Origin: JACVRX01 sp963831385
Lineage (GTDB): Bacteria; Actinomycetota; Actinomycetes; Jiangellales; Jiangellaceae
Direction of reading: 5' to 3'
Assembly: GCA_963831385.1 (NCBI GenBank)
Contig: CAWHPW010000021.1
Coordinates: 1-64,000, forward strand
DNA: 64,000 bases
Numbering within the stretch: position 1 is the stretch's first letter; each line of letters starts with the position of its first letter. Both the position numbers and the translations under genes were made by a program. Positions 1-7,129 of this stretch are shown in pieces. A model generated the notes under the pieces. It was not told the DNA's origin. It did not search any database and saw only the letters and a list, made by a program, of their open reading frames with translations.

Positions 1-263
1 GTGCACCGTTCAAGGTTGCGATCGGGCGGAACGGAAAGGTGATATCGCTCGAGGACCTCGGCATGCCGTGTAGGTCGATCATCATGAACTGCACCGTCGC
101 GGGAACGAACGTATCGGAGTGCGTAATCGGCGGCGCCGATCGATATCTCATTGTGGTGTGCGGCAGGGTAGGCAAGGACGTCGTCGAGGTGACGCTGGTC
201 GACGAGAACCTCATGAACGAGACCAAGTTCAAGGTCGACATAGATTGCACGTTGACTGACTGA
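1..263 (+). CDS. Partial hypothetical protein, 5' end outside window
   Basis: The reading frame is open from base 3 to a TGA at 261-263, so the gene enters from the left edge and only its last 86 or so codons are visible. The listed GTG at 39 is probably internal. The visible part is rich in valine and short beta-like stretches, has four cysteines and ends in an acidic tail; it could be the end of a secreted or cell-surface domain. I do not recognise the family. The gene is followed closely by the tRNA-Gly-like repeat at 290. Confidence 0.45.
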   Translation, partial: APFKVAIGRNGKVISLEDLGMPCRSIIMNCTVAGTNVSECVIGGADRYLIVVCGRVGKDVVEVTLVDENLMNETKFKVDIDCTLTD

Positions 264-289
264 GGTGTCGGCGGTCTGTTTCATCGGGC

Positions 290-319
290 CGTTGGAGCGG
301 GTGACGGGAATCGAACCCG
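290..319. repeat. 30-bp direct repeat of tRNA-Gly 3' end, copy 1 (att-like)
   Basis: Bases 290-319 are identical to 1059-1088, which cover the 3' 27 bases of the intact tRNA-Gly gene (T-arm, acceptor strand, CCA) plus 3 flanking bases. The sequence beyond 320 does not rebuild a tRNA: there is no acceptable D-arm and the only hairpin (CGGTC/GACCG at about 330-342) has a 3-base loop. A duplicated tRNA 3' end is the usual footprint of site-specific integration. No integrase is seen between the copies. Confidence 0.65.
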
Positions 320-377
320 GACTTGCTAGCGGTCGGAGACCGTGTATCCATGACCCGGAACGTCTACTCTGAGCGAC

Positions 378-509
378 GTGACCGAGGGCCCAGCGCGTAT
401 TGCAGATCGCACTATCGAGATGGGCGGCGAAGGTCATGCGCGACGGTCCGAGGATTGGTCCGCCGAGGCCGATGAGTTCGTGACGCGCGCCGGGTCGTCA
501 CCGGCATGA
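378..509 (+). CDS. Small hypothetical protein (43 aa) coupled to the reductase
   Basis: A GTG at 378 opens a 43-codon frame whose TGA (507-509) overlaps the ATG of the next gene in an ATGA arrangement. A TANNNT hexamer (TACTCT, 365-370) ends 7 bases before the GTG, as expected for the -10 box of a leaderless actinobacterial transcript. The peptide is charged, with no membrane segment or recognised motif. The overlap and codon use suggest it is translated, but nothing identifies it; it could be a leader peptide for the reductase or the end of a degraded gene. Confidence 0.4.
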   Translation: MTEGPARIADRTIEMGGEGHARRSEDWSAEADEFVTRAGSSPA

Positions 510-1039
510 GCAATGCTGGCCTGGGCAAGGTCGTGGTGAACCGGGCGATGTCGCTGGACGGCTTCATCGCCGGCCCCGACGACGCGATGGACTGGGTCCT
601 CGAGTACAAAGAAAGCGCGCTCCCTGAGGTCATGGCGGCCACCGGCGCGATGCTCGTCGGCCGCGGCACCTACGAGGTCTCCAAGCGGATGTCCGCCGAG
701 GACACCGATTACGACGGGGGGCCGGTATTCGTCCTGACGCACCAGCCGCCGGACGAGCCGGAGCAAGGGGTCACATTCCTCAGCTGCGACCTCGCGGAGG
801 CCGTCGCCACGGCGCGCGCCGTCGCGGGCGGGAAGAATCTGGAGATTCTCGGTGCCGACCTGGCCAGTCAGTGCCTGCAACGAGGGCTCGTCGACGAGAT
901 CCTGGTGTATGTCCTGCCCGTGCTGCTCGGCGACGGCGTGCGCTTCTCGACCTCGGGTCTCGGCAGGATCGACCTGGAACCGTTCAGCAACACGCAGTCA
1001 GGTTCGGTGACGATGCTCCGCTTCCGCGTGCGGAAGTAG
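506..1039 (+). CDS. RibD C-terminal / dihydrofolate reductase-like protein
   Basis: A 177-residue protein of the small stand-alone RibD_C (YyaP/YwjB-like) family. Near the N-terminus it has the family pattern VVVNRAMSLDGFIAGPDD, then GRGTYE at about residue 52, a mid-protein VFVLTH strand, and a GADLASQCLQRGLVDE nucleotide-binding stretch. These proteins are presumed NADPH-dependent reductases but mostly lack a proven substrate; they are not the essential folate DHFR. The gene lies entirely between the two copies of the tRNA-Gly repeat and overlaps the 43-codon ORF before it by 4 bases. A second family member lies at 1921. Confidence 0.85.
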   Translation: MSNAGLGKVVVNRAMSLDGFIAGPDDAMDWVLEYKESALPEVMAATGAMLVGRGTYEVSKRMSAEDTDYDGGPVFVLTHQPPDEPEQGVTFLSCDLAEAVATARAVAGGKNLEILGADLASQCLQRGLVDEILVYVLPVLLGDGVRFSTSGLGRIDLEPFSNTQSGSVTMLRFRVRK

Positions 1040-1058
1040 GCGCGGCACGCAGCGGAGA

Positions 1059-1088
1059 CGTTGGAGCGGGTGACGGGAATCGAACCCG
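1059..1088. repeat. 30-bp direct repeat of tRNA-Gly 3' end, copy 2 (within the intact tRNA)
   Basis: This is the partner of 290-319 with 30 of 30 bases identical; identity stops sharply at both ends (289/1058 and 320/1089 differ). It includes the T-arm, acceptor strand and CCA of the tRNA gene, so this copy corresponds to the end of a putative integrated segment that restores the functional tRNA. Confidence 0.65.
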
Positions 1089-1135
1089 CACTGTCAGCTT
1101 GGGAAGCTGATGTTCTGCCATTGAACTACACCCGC
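1062..1135 (-). tRNA. tRNA-Gly (anticodon CCC), CCA encoded
   Basis: Read on the minus strand from 1135, the cloverleaf has a GCGGGTG/CACCCGC acceptor stem, a D-arm (GTTC/GAAC), an anticodon stem TCAGC/GCTGA with loop TTCCCAA, and the T-loop TTCGATT. The anticodon CCC lies at 1101-1103. Discriminator T and an encoded CCA end the gene at 1062. The total is 74 bases. Its 3' 27 bases are repeated at 290-319. Confidence 0.95.
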
Positions 1136-1254
1136 GAACAGCGGCACTGCAGGCCTGGGGCCGCGCGAGGAGCATACCCGTCGACCTGCAGCGACCCCTA
1201 CCGTGCCGCCAGTCCGCTCGCCTCCAGCAGCGGGTGGCTCGATATCGTCCGCGC

Positions 1255-1830
1255 ATGCTGCTCTCGGACCGAGACATCAAGGCAGCCGTCGAGGCCAAGC
1301 GGATCGTGCTCGAGCCGTACGACCCAGCGATGGTGCAGCCGTCGAGCATCGACATCCGGCTCGATCGCTATTTCCGTGTGTTCGAGAATCACCGATACCC
1401 CCATATCGATCCGGCGCAGGAGCAGGCGGATCTGACCCGCATGGTGGAGACCAAGGCCGAGGAGGCGTTCGTCCTGCATCCCGGCGAGTTCGTGCTGGCG
1501 TCGAGCTACGAAACCGTGACTCTTGGCGACGACGTTGCCGCTCGGCTCGAAGGGAAATCGAGTCTCGGCCGGCTGGGCCTGCTGACCCACTCCACCGCGG
1601 GTTTCATCGACCCCGGGTTCACCGGCCACGTCACGCTCGAGTTGTCCAATGTCGCGACTCTGCCGATCAAGCTATGGCCGGGGATGAAGATCGGTCAGCT
1701 GTGCTTCTTCGACCTGTCCAGCCCCGCCGAACATCCCTACGGATCGCAGCGGCACCAATCCCGCTACCAAGGTCAGCGCGGGCCAACGCCGAGCCGGTCC
1801 TACCTCAACTTCGACCGGACCGAGATCTGA
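1255..1830 (+). CDS. dcd: dCTP deaminase (probably bifunctional dCTP deaminase/dUTPase)
   Basis: This protein deaminates dCTP to dUTP, feeding thymidylate synthesis; several actinobacterial homologues also hydrolyse dUTP to dUMP. The 191-residue protein starts MLLSDRDI, the normal Dcd start, so the ATG at 1255 is preferred over the in-frame GTG at 1234. Family blocks follow: MVQPSSIDIRLD, FRVFENHRYPHIDP, the catalytic region GKSSLGRLGLLTHSTAG, then GFIDPGFTGHVTLELSN, and a C-terminal YQGQRGPTPSRSYLNF loop. There is no clear Shine-Dalgarno; TATCGT at 1243-1248 could be the -10 box of a leaderless transcript. It stands alone after the tRNA. Confidence 0.95.
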   Translation: MLLSDRDIKAAVEAKRIVLEPYDPAMVQPSSIDIRLDRYFRVFENHRYPHIDPAQEQADLTRMVETKAEEAFVLHPGEFVLASSYETVTLGDDVAARLEGKSSLGRLGLLTHSTAGFIDPGFTGHVTLELSNVATLPIKLWPGMKIGQLCFFDLSSPAEHPYGSQRHQSRYQGQRGPTPSRSYLNFDRTEI

Positions 1831-1920
1831 CGGCAGATCGACTCCTTCGGTTCGGCCTGCGATGAGTCTGCGTGCCAGACGCGGTCCTCATGAAAGAGCA
1901 CCGACACCGGAGGCATGAGC

Positions 1921-2490
1921 ATGAGGAAGTTGGTCGTCACCGAGAACATCACGCTGGACGGCGTCATCGACGCGAGTGAGGGGTGGTTCGCGCCCGCCGG
2001 CGACGAGGAGGTCGATCAGTCCGACCTCAACGAGACGCTCCGTAAGCAGGCCGCCGCCGCCGATGCGGTGCTGTTCGGGCGAGTGACGTTCGAGGAGATG
2101 CGTAGCTACTGGCCGTTGCAAACCGATGACAAGACCGGCGTCACGGAATATCTCAACAACGTCCAGAAGTATGTCGTCTCCCGCACGATGCAGGACCCGG
2201 AGTGGAAGCACAGCACTGTCCTGTCCGGCGAGCTCGAGGACAACGTCCGCGAGCTCAAGGACGGTGAGGGCAAGGACATCGTCGTGACCGGGAGCATCAC
2301 GGTGGTGCACCAGCTGATCGCCCTGGGCGTCGTCGATGAATACCGGCTCTTCGTCTATCCGGTCGTGCTGGGGCACGGAGCGCGGCTGTTCGAAGACGCA
2401 ACCAACGTCCCGAAGCTGAGGCTCGTCGACACCGGCCCGTTCCGCTCCGGAGTCGTGCTGATGACGTACGGCACGGAATCCAATCACTGA
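1921..2490 (+). CDS. RibD C-terminal / dihydrofolate reductase-like protein, second copy
   Basis: A 189-residue member of the same reductase family as 506-1039, with VTENITLDGVID at the N-terminus, LFGRVTFEEM near residue 45, and GSITVVHQLIALGVVDEYRLFVYP followed by the VVLGHGARLF element typical of the family. The Shine-Dalgarno GGAGG (1909-1913) is 7 bases before the ATG at 1921 but only 1 base before an upstream ATG at 1915, so 1921 is the better start. The stop is 11 bases before the next gene, which has its own ribosome site, so the two form a short operon. Confidence 0.85.
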   Translation: MRKLVVTENITLDGVIDASEGWFAPAGDEEVDQSDLNETLRKQAAAADAVLFGRVTFEEMRSYWPLQTDDKTGVTEYLNNVQKYVVSRTMQDPEWKHSTVLSGELEDNVRELKDGEGKDIVVTGSITVVHQLIALGVVDEYRLFVYPVVLGHGARLFEDATNVPKLRLVDTGPFRSGVVLMTYGTESNH

Positions 2491-2501
2491 GGAGATCCGA
2501 G

Positions 2502-2906
2502 ATGTCGAACGAAACCGAGATCCGTGCACTGATCAAACGCTGGGCGGCTGCGGTGCATGCAGGCGACCTGGACAGCGTCCTCGCCGACCATGCCGACGAC
2601 ATCGTGATGTTCGACGTGCCGCCACCCGAGGACGGGGTTCGCGGCATCGACGCCTACCGCGAGACTTGGCCGCCCTTCTTCGAGTGGCAGGCTCAGGGTG
2701 CCGAGTTCGAGATCCTCTCCCTCGACGTCACTGCCGGTGAGGACATCGCATTCGCCTACGCACTGCTTCGCTGCGGAACGAAGGAAGAACTCGAGAAGGA
2801 TCCCGACAACCGCTTGCGCTTGACGATCGGGCTGCGCAAGGAAGGCGGCCGCTGGGTGGTGGCGCATGAGCATCACTCGTTCCCCGACAAGGACACGTCG
2901 GCATAG
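2502..2906 (+). CDS. NTF2-like / SnoaL-type protein (DUF4440-like)
   Basis: A 134-residue protein with the NTF2-fold pattern: an N-terminal helix (EIRALIKRWAAAVHAGDLD), a D-rich turn, VRGIDAYRETW, and C-terminal strands ending WVVAHEHHSFP. Such SnoaL-like proteins act as small hydrolases, isomerases or steroid-delta-isomerase-like enzymes, or have no known activity; no substrate can be named here. AGGAG lies just upstream and the gene follows the RibD-like reductase by 11 bases, so the two are probably co-expressed. Confidence 0.8.
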   Translation: MSNETEIRALIKRWAAAVHAGDLDSVLADHADDIVMFDVPPPEDGVRGIDAYRETWPPFFEWQAQGAEFEILSLDVTAGEDIAFAYALLRCGTKEELEKDPDNRLRLTIGLRKEGGRWVVAHEHHSFPDKDTSA

Positions 2907-3100
2907 TGAGCGATGTGAGCCAGGGTGGCCGATGGGTTCAGCTCGAACCGATCGAGGTCTTGCCGTCGGACCGGTTGACCGATCTTCGCTTCCGCGTCAT
3001 GAAGTGACCGGTTGCGTCTGCCCATTCCCCGACGGGAGGCAGATCCCGCGCTCGCATAATGTGGCGGCAAGGCCTCCAACCGATGGGAGACGAACCAGCG
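2907..3100. other. Intergenic spacer (194 bp)
   Basis: No supported gene. A CATAAT hexamer at about 3055-3060 could be a -10 element for the following Fe-S reductase gene, but no convincing -35 box stands at the right distance. Confidence 0.3.
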
Positions 3101-5329
3101 ATGCAAGTGGCTGCGATCGTCGCCTCGGTGGCGGTCACGCTTGTCGCCGTCGCGTTGGCCGGCCGTGCGATCGGTCAGATCGTCGGCGTCATCCGGTTGG
3201 GCCAGCCCGTATTCGGCCGGACCGATCAACCCGGTCGCCGCACGGTCACGATGCTCCGCGAGACACTCGGCCACACCCGGATGCTCAAGTGGAGCCTCAT
3301 CGGCGCTTCGCACTGGTTCGTATTCATCGGCTTCGGGCTGTTGTTCTTCACTCTGCTCACTGCGTATGGGCAGCTGTTCGACGCCGAGTTCGTGCTGCCC
3401 GTGATCGGCGGCGCGCATCCGTTCGAGTGGGCGGCCGAGGTCATCACCTGGGCGATGCTGCTGGGTATCACGGTGCTGGTCGCGATCCGGTTGCGAGCCC
3501 ATCCGGCACGTACCGGCCGAATATCGAGGTTCACTGGATCGCGGATGTGGCAGGGCTACTACGTCGAGGCCACGGTCCTCGGCGTCGGCATCTGCATACT
3601 GGTCCTCCGCGGGTTGGAATATGCGCTGGGCGCTGGCGGCGTCAGCCACTTTCCGCTGACGTTCTTCATCGGCGACGTGCTCGCCGGCCTGCCGACGTCG
3701 ACCCTGGAGGACCTGGTCTATCTGGTCGCTGCGGTGAAGATCCTCATCTCCATGGCCTGGTTGATCGTGATCGCCCTCAACGTCACGATGGGCGTGGCGT
3801 GGCACCGCTTCACGGCATTCCCCAACGTCTTCTTCAAACGGGAAGCCGACGGCGCGAATGCGCTCGGAGCCGCCAAACCGCTGACGGTGAACGGCCAGCC
3901 GGTCGACTTCGAGAAGCTCGACGAGCTCGACGAGGATGCAGCGCTCGGTGTCGGCAAGGTGGAGGACTTCTCCTGGAAGGGGTTGCTCGACTTCACGACC
4001 TGCACGGAGTGCGGCCGCTGTCAGTCCCAATGCCCCGCGTGGCACACCGGGAAGCCGCTGTCGCCGAAGCTGCTGGTCATGGGACTGCGAGAGCACGCCT
4101 ACGCCAAGGCGCCGTACCTGCTGGCGGACGGCGGCAAGGACCTCGCCGGTGACGAGCGGGCGACTTCCGAGCCGCTGACCGACGTACCCGTCACCGCGAT
4201 CGCCGAGGCCGACCGCCCACTCGTCGGCACCGCTGATCAGCACGGCGTCATAGATCCGGAAGTTCTCTGGTCCTGCACGACATGTGGCGCCTGCGTTGAG
4301 CAATGCCCGGTCGACATCGAGCACGTCGACCACATCATGGATCTGCGCCGGTACCAGACGTTGATCGAGGCCGAGTTCCCGTCGGAACTGACCGGCCTGT
4401 TCCGAAACCTGGAGAAATCGGGGAACCCCTGGGGTGTCAACGCGTCGAAGCGGATGGAGTGGGCCGTCTCGTTGCCGTTCGAGGTCCGCCAGGTCGGGGT
4501 CGACGTCGAGTCCCTCGACGACGTCGAATGGCTGCTCTGGGTCGGCTGTGCCGGCGCGTTCGAGGATCGGGCCCGGAAGACGACCCAGGCGGTCGCCGAG
4601 CTTCTGCACACCGCCGGCGTCTCGTTCGCCGTCCTAGGCGACGGCGAAGGCTGCACCGGTGACCCAGCCCGCCGCTCTGGCAACGAGTTTCTCTACCAGC
4701 AGCTGGCTATGCAGAACGTCGAGATGCTGCGGGAGAGCCGGGCAACCAGAGTGGTCGCTACCTGTGCCCACTGTTTCAACACGATCAGGAACGAGTACCC
4801 GCAGCTCGGCCTGCAGCTCGAGGTCGTCCACCACACCCAGCTGCTCAACCGGCTGGTCCGAGAGGGTCGGCTGACTCCGGTGCCGGCGGACGGCTCGGTC
4901 GCGGGCCGACCGGTCACCTACCACGACCCCTGCTACCTCGGCCGCCACAACCAGGTCTACGAGCCGCCGCGAGAGCTCGTCGGCGCCTTGCCAGGCGTCG
5001 AGCTACGGGAGATGACTCGCAGCGGGTCGCGCTCGTTCTGCTGTGGCGCCGGCGGTGCCCGGATGTGGATGGAGGAGCGGATCGGCAAACGAATCAACAC
5101 CGACCGGACCGAGGAGGCGCTGGCGACCGGCGCGTCGGCGATCGCGGTCGGCTGCCCGTTCTGCCGGATCATGCTCTCCGACGGGCTCACCGCCGCACAG
5201 GATGCCGGCCAGGGCGAAGGCGTCGAGGTGCTCGACGTGGCGCAGTTGCTGCTCGCCGGGGTCCAGCGTCGTGACGGGGCCAAGCCGACGACCTCGGCTC
5301 GCGACGCCCGGGTGTCTCGCAGTCGGTGA
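3101..5329 (+). CDS. Membrane-bound Fe-S oxidoreductase (EtfD / heterodisulfide-reductase-like)
   Basis: The 742-residue protein has an N-terminal half with about five or six membrane segments (residues 1-240, NarI-like). A ferredoxin domain follows, with CTECGRCQSQCP near residue 300 and CTTCGACVEQCP near 390. Two CCG domains then follow, including CAHCFNTIRNEYP and CCGAGGARMW. This order matches the membrane Fe-S reductases linked to electron-transfer flavoprotein and acyl-CoA dehydrogenation, such as the mycobacterial protein called EtfD (Rv0338c). The inferred role is passing electrons from flavoproteins to quinone. The ATG at 3101 has GGGAGA 10 bases upstream; 3059 and 3083 are weaker alternatives. 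No etfAB genes are nearby. Confidence 0.85.
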   Translation: MQVAAIVASVAVTLVAVALAGRAIGQIVGVIRLGQPVFGRTDQPGRRTVTMLRETLGHTRMLKWSLIGASHWFVFIGFGLLFFTLLTAYGQLFDAEFVLPVIGGAHPFEWAAEVITWAMLLGITVLVAIRLRAHPARTGRISRFTGSRMWQGYYVEATVLGVGICILVLRGLEYALGAGGVSHFPLTFFIGDVLAGLPTSTLEDLVYLVAAVKILISMAWLIVIALNVTMGVAWHRFTAFPNVFFKREADGANALGAAKPLTVNGQPVDFEKLDELDEDAALGVGKVEDFSWKGLLDFTTCTECGRCQSQCPAWHTGKPLSPKLLVMGLREHAYAKAPYLLADGGKDLAGDERATSEPLTDVPVTAIAEADRPLVGTADQHGVIDPEVLWSCTTCGACVEQCPVDIEHVDHIMDLRRYQTLIEAEFPSELTGLFRNLEKSGNPWGVNASKRMEWAVSLPFEVRQVGVDVESLDDVEWLLWVGCAGAFEDRARKTTQAVAELLHTAGVSFAVLGDGEGCTGDPARRSGNEFLYQQLAMQNVEMLRESRATRVVATCAHCFNTIRNEYPQLGLQLEVVHHTQLLNRLVREGRLTPVPADGSVAGRPVTYHDPCYLGRHNQVYEPPRELVGALPGVELREMTRSGSRSFCCGAGGARMWMEERIGKRINTDRTEEALATGASAIAVGCPFCRIMLSDGLTAAQDAGQGEGVEVLDVAQLLLAGVQRRDGAKPTTSARDARVSRSR

Positions 5330-5332
5330 CCG

Positions 5333-5512
5333 CTGAGCGAGCAACCGCGATTGCTGCTCGAGCGGGCCGCACACCGGATCCTCGCCGACGCATCGAAGAT
5401 CATCGACATCGCTGTCGAGGCCGGTTACGGCTCGCACGAGGCGTTCACGCCGCGCCGAAAAATACCGCCAATTCGGCTGTCGGTTCAGAATGGCCAGCAT
5501 GGGCGTCGATGA
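5333..5512 (+). pseudogene. Remnant of an AraC-family regulator (DNA-binding helices only)
   Basis: In the frame starting at 5333 the translation includes LLLERAAHRILADASKI, then DIAVEAGYGSHEAFTPRRK, which is the central part of an AraC-type HTH domain (the 'ERA..LL ... IALEAGYGSHEAFTRAFR' pattern). The similarity collapses after about 5455 and the frame ends at a TGA at 5510-5512. There is no start codon or N-terminal domain, so this is a degraded fragment. It lies directly before hutH and could be what is left of a regulator that once controlled that cluster. Confidence 0.6.
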
Positions 5513-5555
5513 CGAAGGCCAGCCGGGAGATGCCGGAACCGACCCACTGGGGCGC

Positions 5556-7085
5556 GTGAGAGTAGGGCCGGCACCGCTGCGGCCGGACGATGTCGTCGCC
5601 GTGGCGAGACATGCCGCCGGGGTGGAACTGACCACTGAGGCGCTGGCCGAGATCGGCAAAACTCGGGAGGTCATCGATCATCTCGCCGCGGCGACCATTC
5701 CGTACTACGGGGTGTCCACTGGGTTTGGCGCACTCGCGACCCGGCACATCCCGCGTTCCATGCGCGCGCAACTACAACGCAGCCTCATCCGCAGCCATGC
5801 GGCCGGGTCCGGCGGCGAAGTAGAGCGCGAGGTTGTCCGGGCCATGATGCTGCTCCGGCTGTCGACGCTGGCTACCGGCCGTACGGGCGTGCGGACGACG
5901 ACCGCGACGAACTATGTCGGCATGCTCGACGCAGGCATCACGCCGATCGTTCGCGAATACGGCAGCCTGGGTTGTTCCGGCGACCTCGCGCCGCTCGCCC
6001 ACTGCGCACTCGCCTTGATGGGCGAGGGCGAGGTGCGTACGGCGGACGGGTCTTTGATGCCAGCCGCACAGGCCCTGGGCGAGGCGGGTATCGAACCGGT
6101 CGAGCTGGCCGAGAAGGAGGGCTTGGCCCTCATCAACGGCACCGACGGAATGCTCGGCATGCTGATCCTCGCCGCGCACGACATAAGTCAACTGCTGCGG
6201 GTGGCCGACATCGCTGCTGCGATGAGCGTCGAGGCCCTGCTCGGCACAGACCGGGTATTCGCAGACGATCTGCAGTCCTTGCGGCCCCACCCAGGCCAGG
6301 CCGCGTCGGCTGCCAACCTACGAACGCTGCTGTCCGGGTCGGGCATCGTCGCCAGTCACCGGGGGCCGGACTGCACCCGCGTCCAGGACGCGTACTCGCT
6401 GCGCTGCTCTCCCCAGGTGCACGGGGCAGCCCGGGACACGCTGGCACACGCTGAAGCGGTCGCCGGCCGTGAGCTGGCGGCTGTGATCGACAACCCGGTC
6501 GTCACCCTCGACGGTCGGGTCGAGTCCAATGGCAACTTCCACGGCGCCCCGGTCGGATACGTGCTCGACTTCCTCGCAATCGCGACGGCCGACGTCGCGA
6601 GCATGAGCGAGCGGCGATCCGACCGATTCCTCGACGTGTCGCGCAACGGCGGCCTGCCGGCGTTTCTCGCCGACGACCCAGGCGTCGACTCCGGGCACAT
6701 GATCGCCCAATACACCCAGGCGGCGATCGTCTCTGAGCTGAAGCGGCTCGCCGCCCCAGCCTCCGTCGACTCGATCCCGTCCAGCGCTATGCAGGAAGAC
6801 CACGTCTCGATGGGCTGGAGCGCGGGGCGCAAGCTGCGCCGCTCGGTGGACGGGTTGGCCAGAGTGCTCGCCGTCGAGCTGCTCACGGCTGCCCGGGCGC
6901 TCGACCTACGCTTCCCCCTCGAACCAGCCGCGGGCACGGCCGCTGTGCGCGCGCTCTTGCGATCCCAGGTCGCCGGACCAGGGCCGGACCGATACCTCAC
7001 GCCCGAGATCGACGCAGTGGTCGAGCTCGTCCGCTCGGGCGCTGTCGTCGCTGCTGCCCAGACGGCCGTTGGTCAGTTGCGATGA
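5556..7085 (+). CDS. hutH: Histidine ammonia-lyase
   Basis: First step of histidine degradation: L-histidine to urocanate and ammonia. About 509 residues from the GTG at 5556; an ATG at 5490 would add 22 poorly conserved residues. The MIO-forming tripeptide lies in GSLGCSGDLAPL: it is Cys-Ser-Gly rather than the textbook Ala-Ser-Gly, which I recall as common in actinobacterial HutH. Other signatures are YGVSTGFG near the N-terminus, LLGTDRVFADDL, RVQDAYSLRCSPQ, NPVVTLDGRVESNGNFHG and SSAMQEDHVSMGW. The gene overlaps or abuts the start region of hutU, so hutHU is an operon. Confidence 0.96.
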   Translation: MRVGPAPLRPDDVVAVARHAAGVELTTEALAEIGKTREVIDHLAAATIPYYGVSTGFGALATRHIPRSMRAQLQRSLIRSHAAGSGGEVEREVVRAMMLLRLSTLATGRTGVRTTTATNYVGMLDAGITPIVREYGSLGCSGDLAPLAHCALALMGEGEVRTADGSLMPAAQALGEAGIEPVELAEKEGLALINGTDGMLGMLILAAHDISQLLRVADIAAAMSVEALLGTDRVFADDLQSLRPHPGQAASAANLRTLLSGSGIVASHRGPDCTRVQDAYSLRCSPQVHGAARDTLAHAEAVAGRELAAVIDNPVVTLDGRVESNGNFHGAPVGYVLDFLAIATADVASMSERRSDRFLDVSRNGGLPAFLADDPGVDSGHMIAQYTQAAIVSELKRLAAPASVDSIPSSAMQEDHVSMGWSAGRKLRRSVDGLARVLAVELLTAARALDLRFPLEPAAGTAAVRALLRSQVAGPGPDRYLTPEIDAVVELVRSGAVVAAAQTAVGQLR

Positions 7086-7129
7086 TTCCCATGTCCAGTC
7101 CGTCGAGCGAGCGACGTGAGGAGCCCGTC

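Noticed and set aside
290..385. A second tRNA gene at the left end
   Set aside because: Only the 3' 27 bases match. No D-arm, matching acceptor strand or 5-bp/7-base anticodon arm can be drawn from the rest.
2873..4609. Long minus-strand ORF (578 codons) opposite the Fe-S reductase gene
   Set aside because: It is a shadow frame of the GC-rich coding strand: no motif, arginine- and aspartate-rich composition, and it fully overlaps a gene with clear Fe-S motifs.
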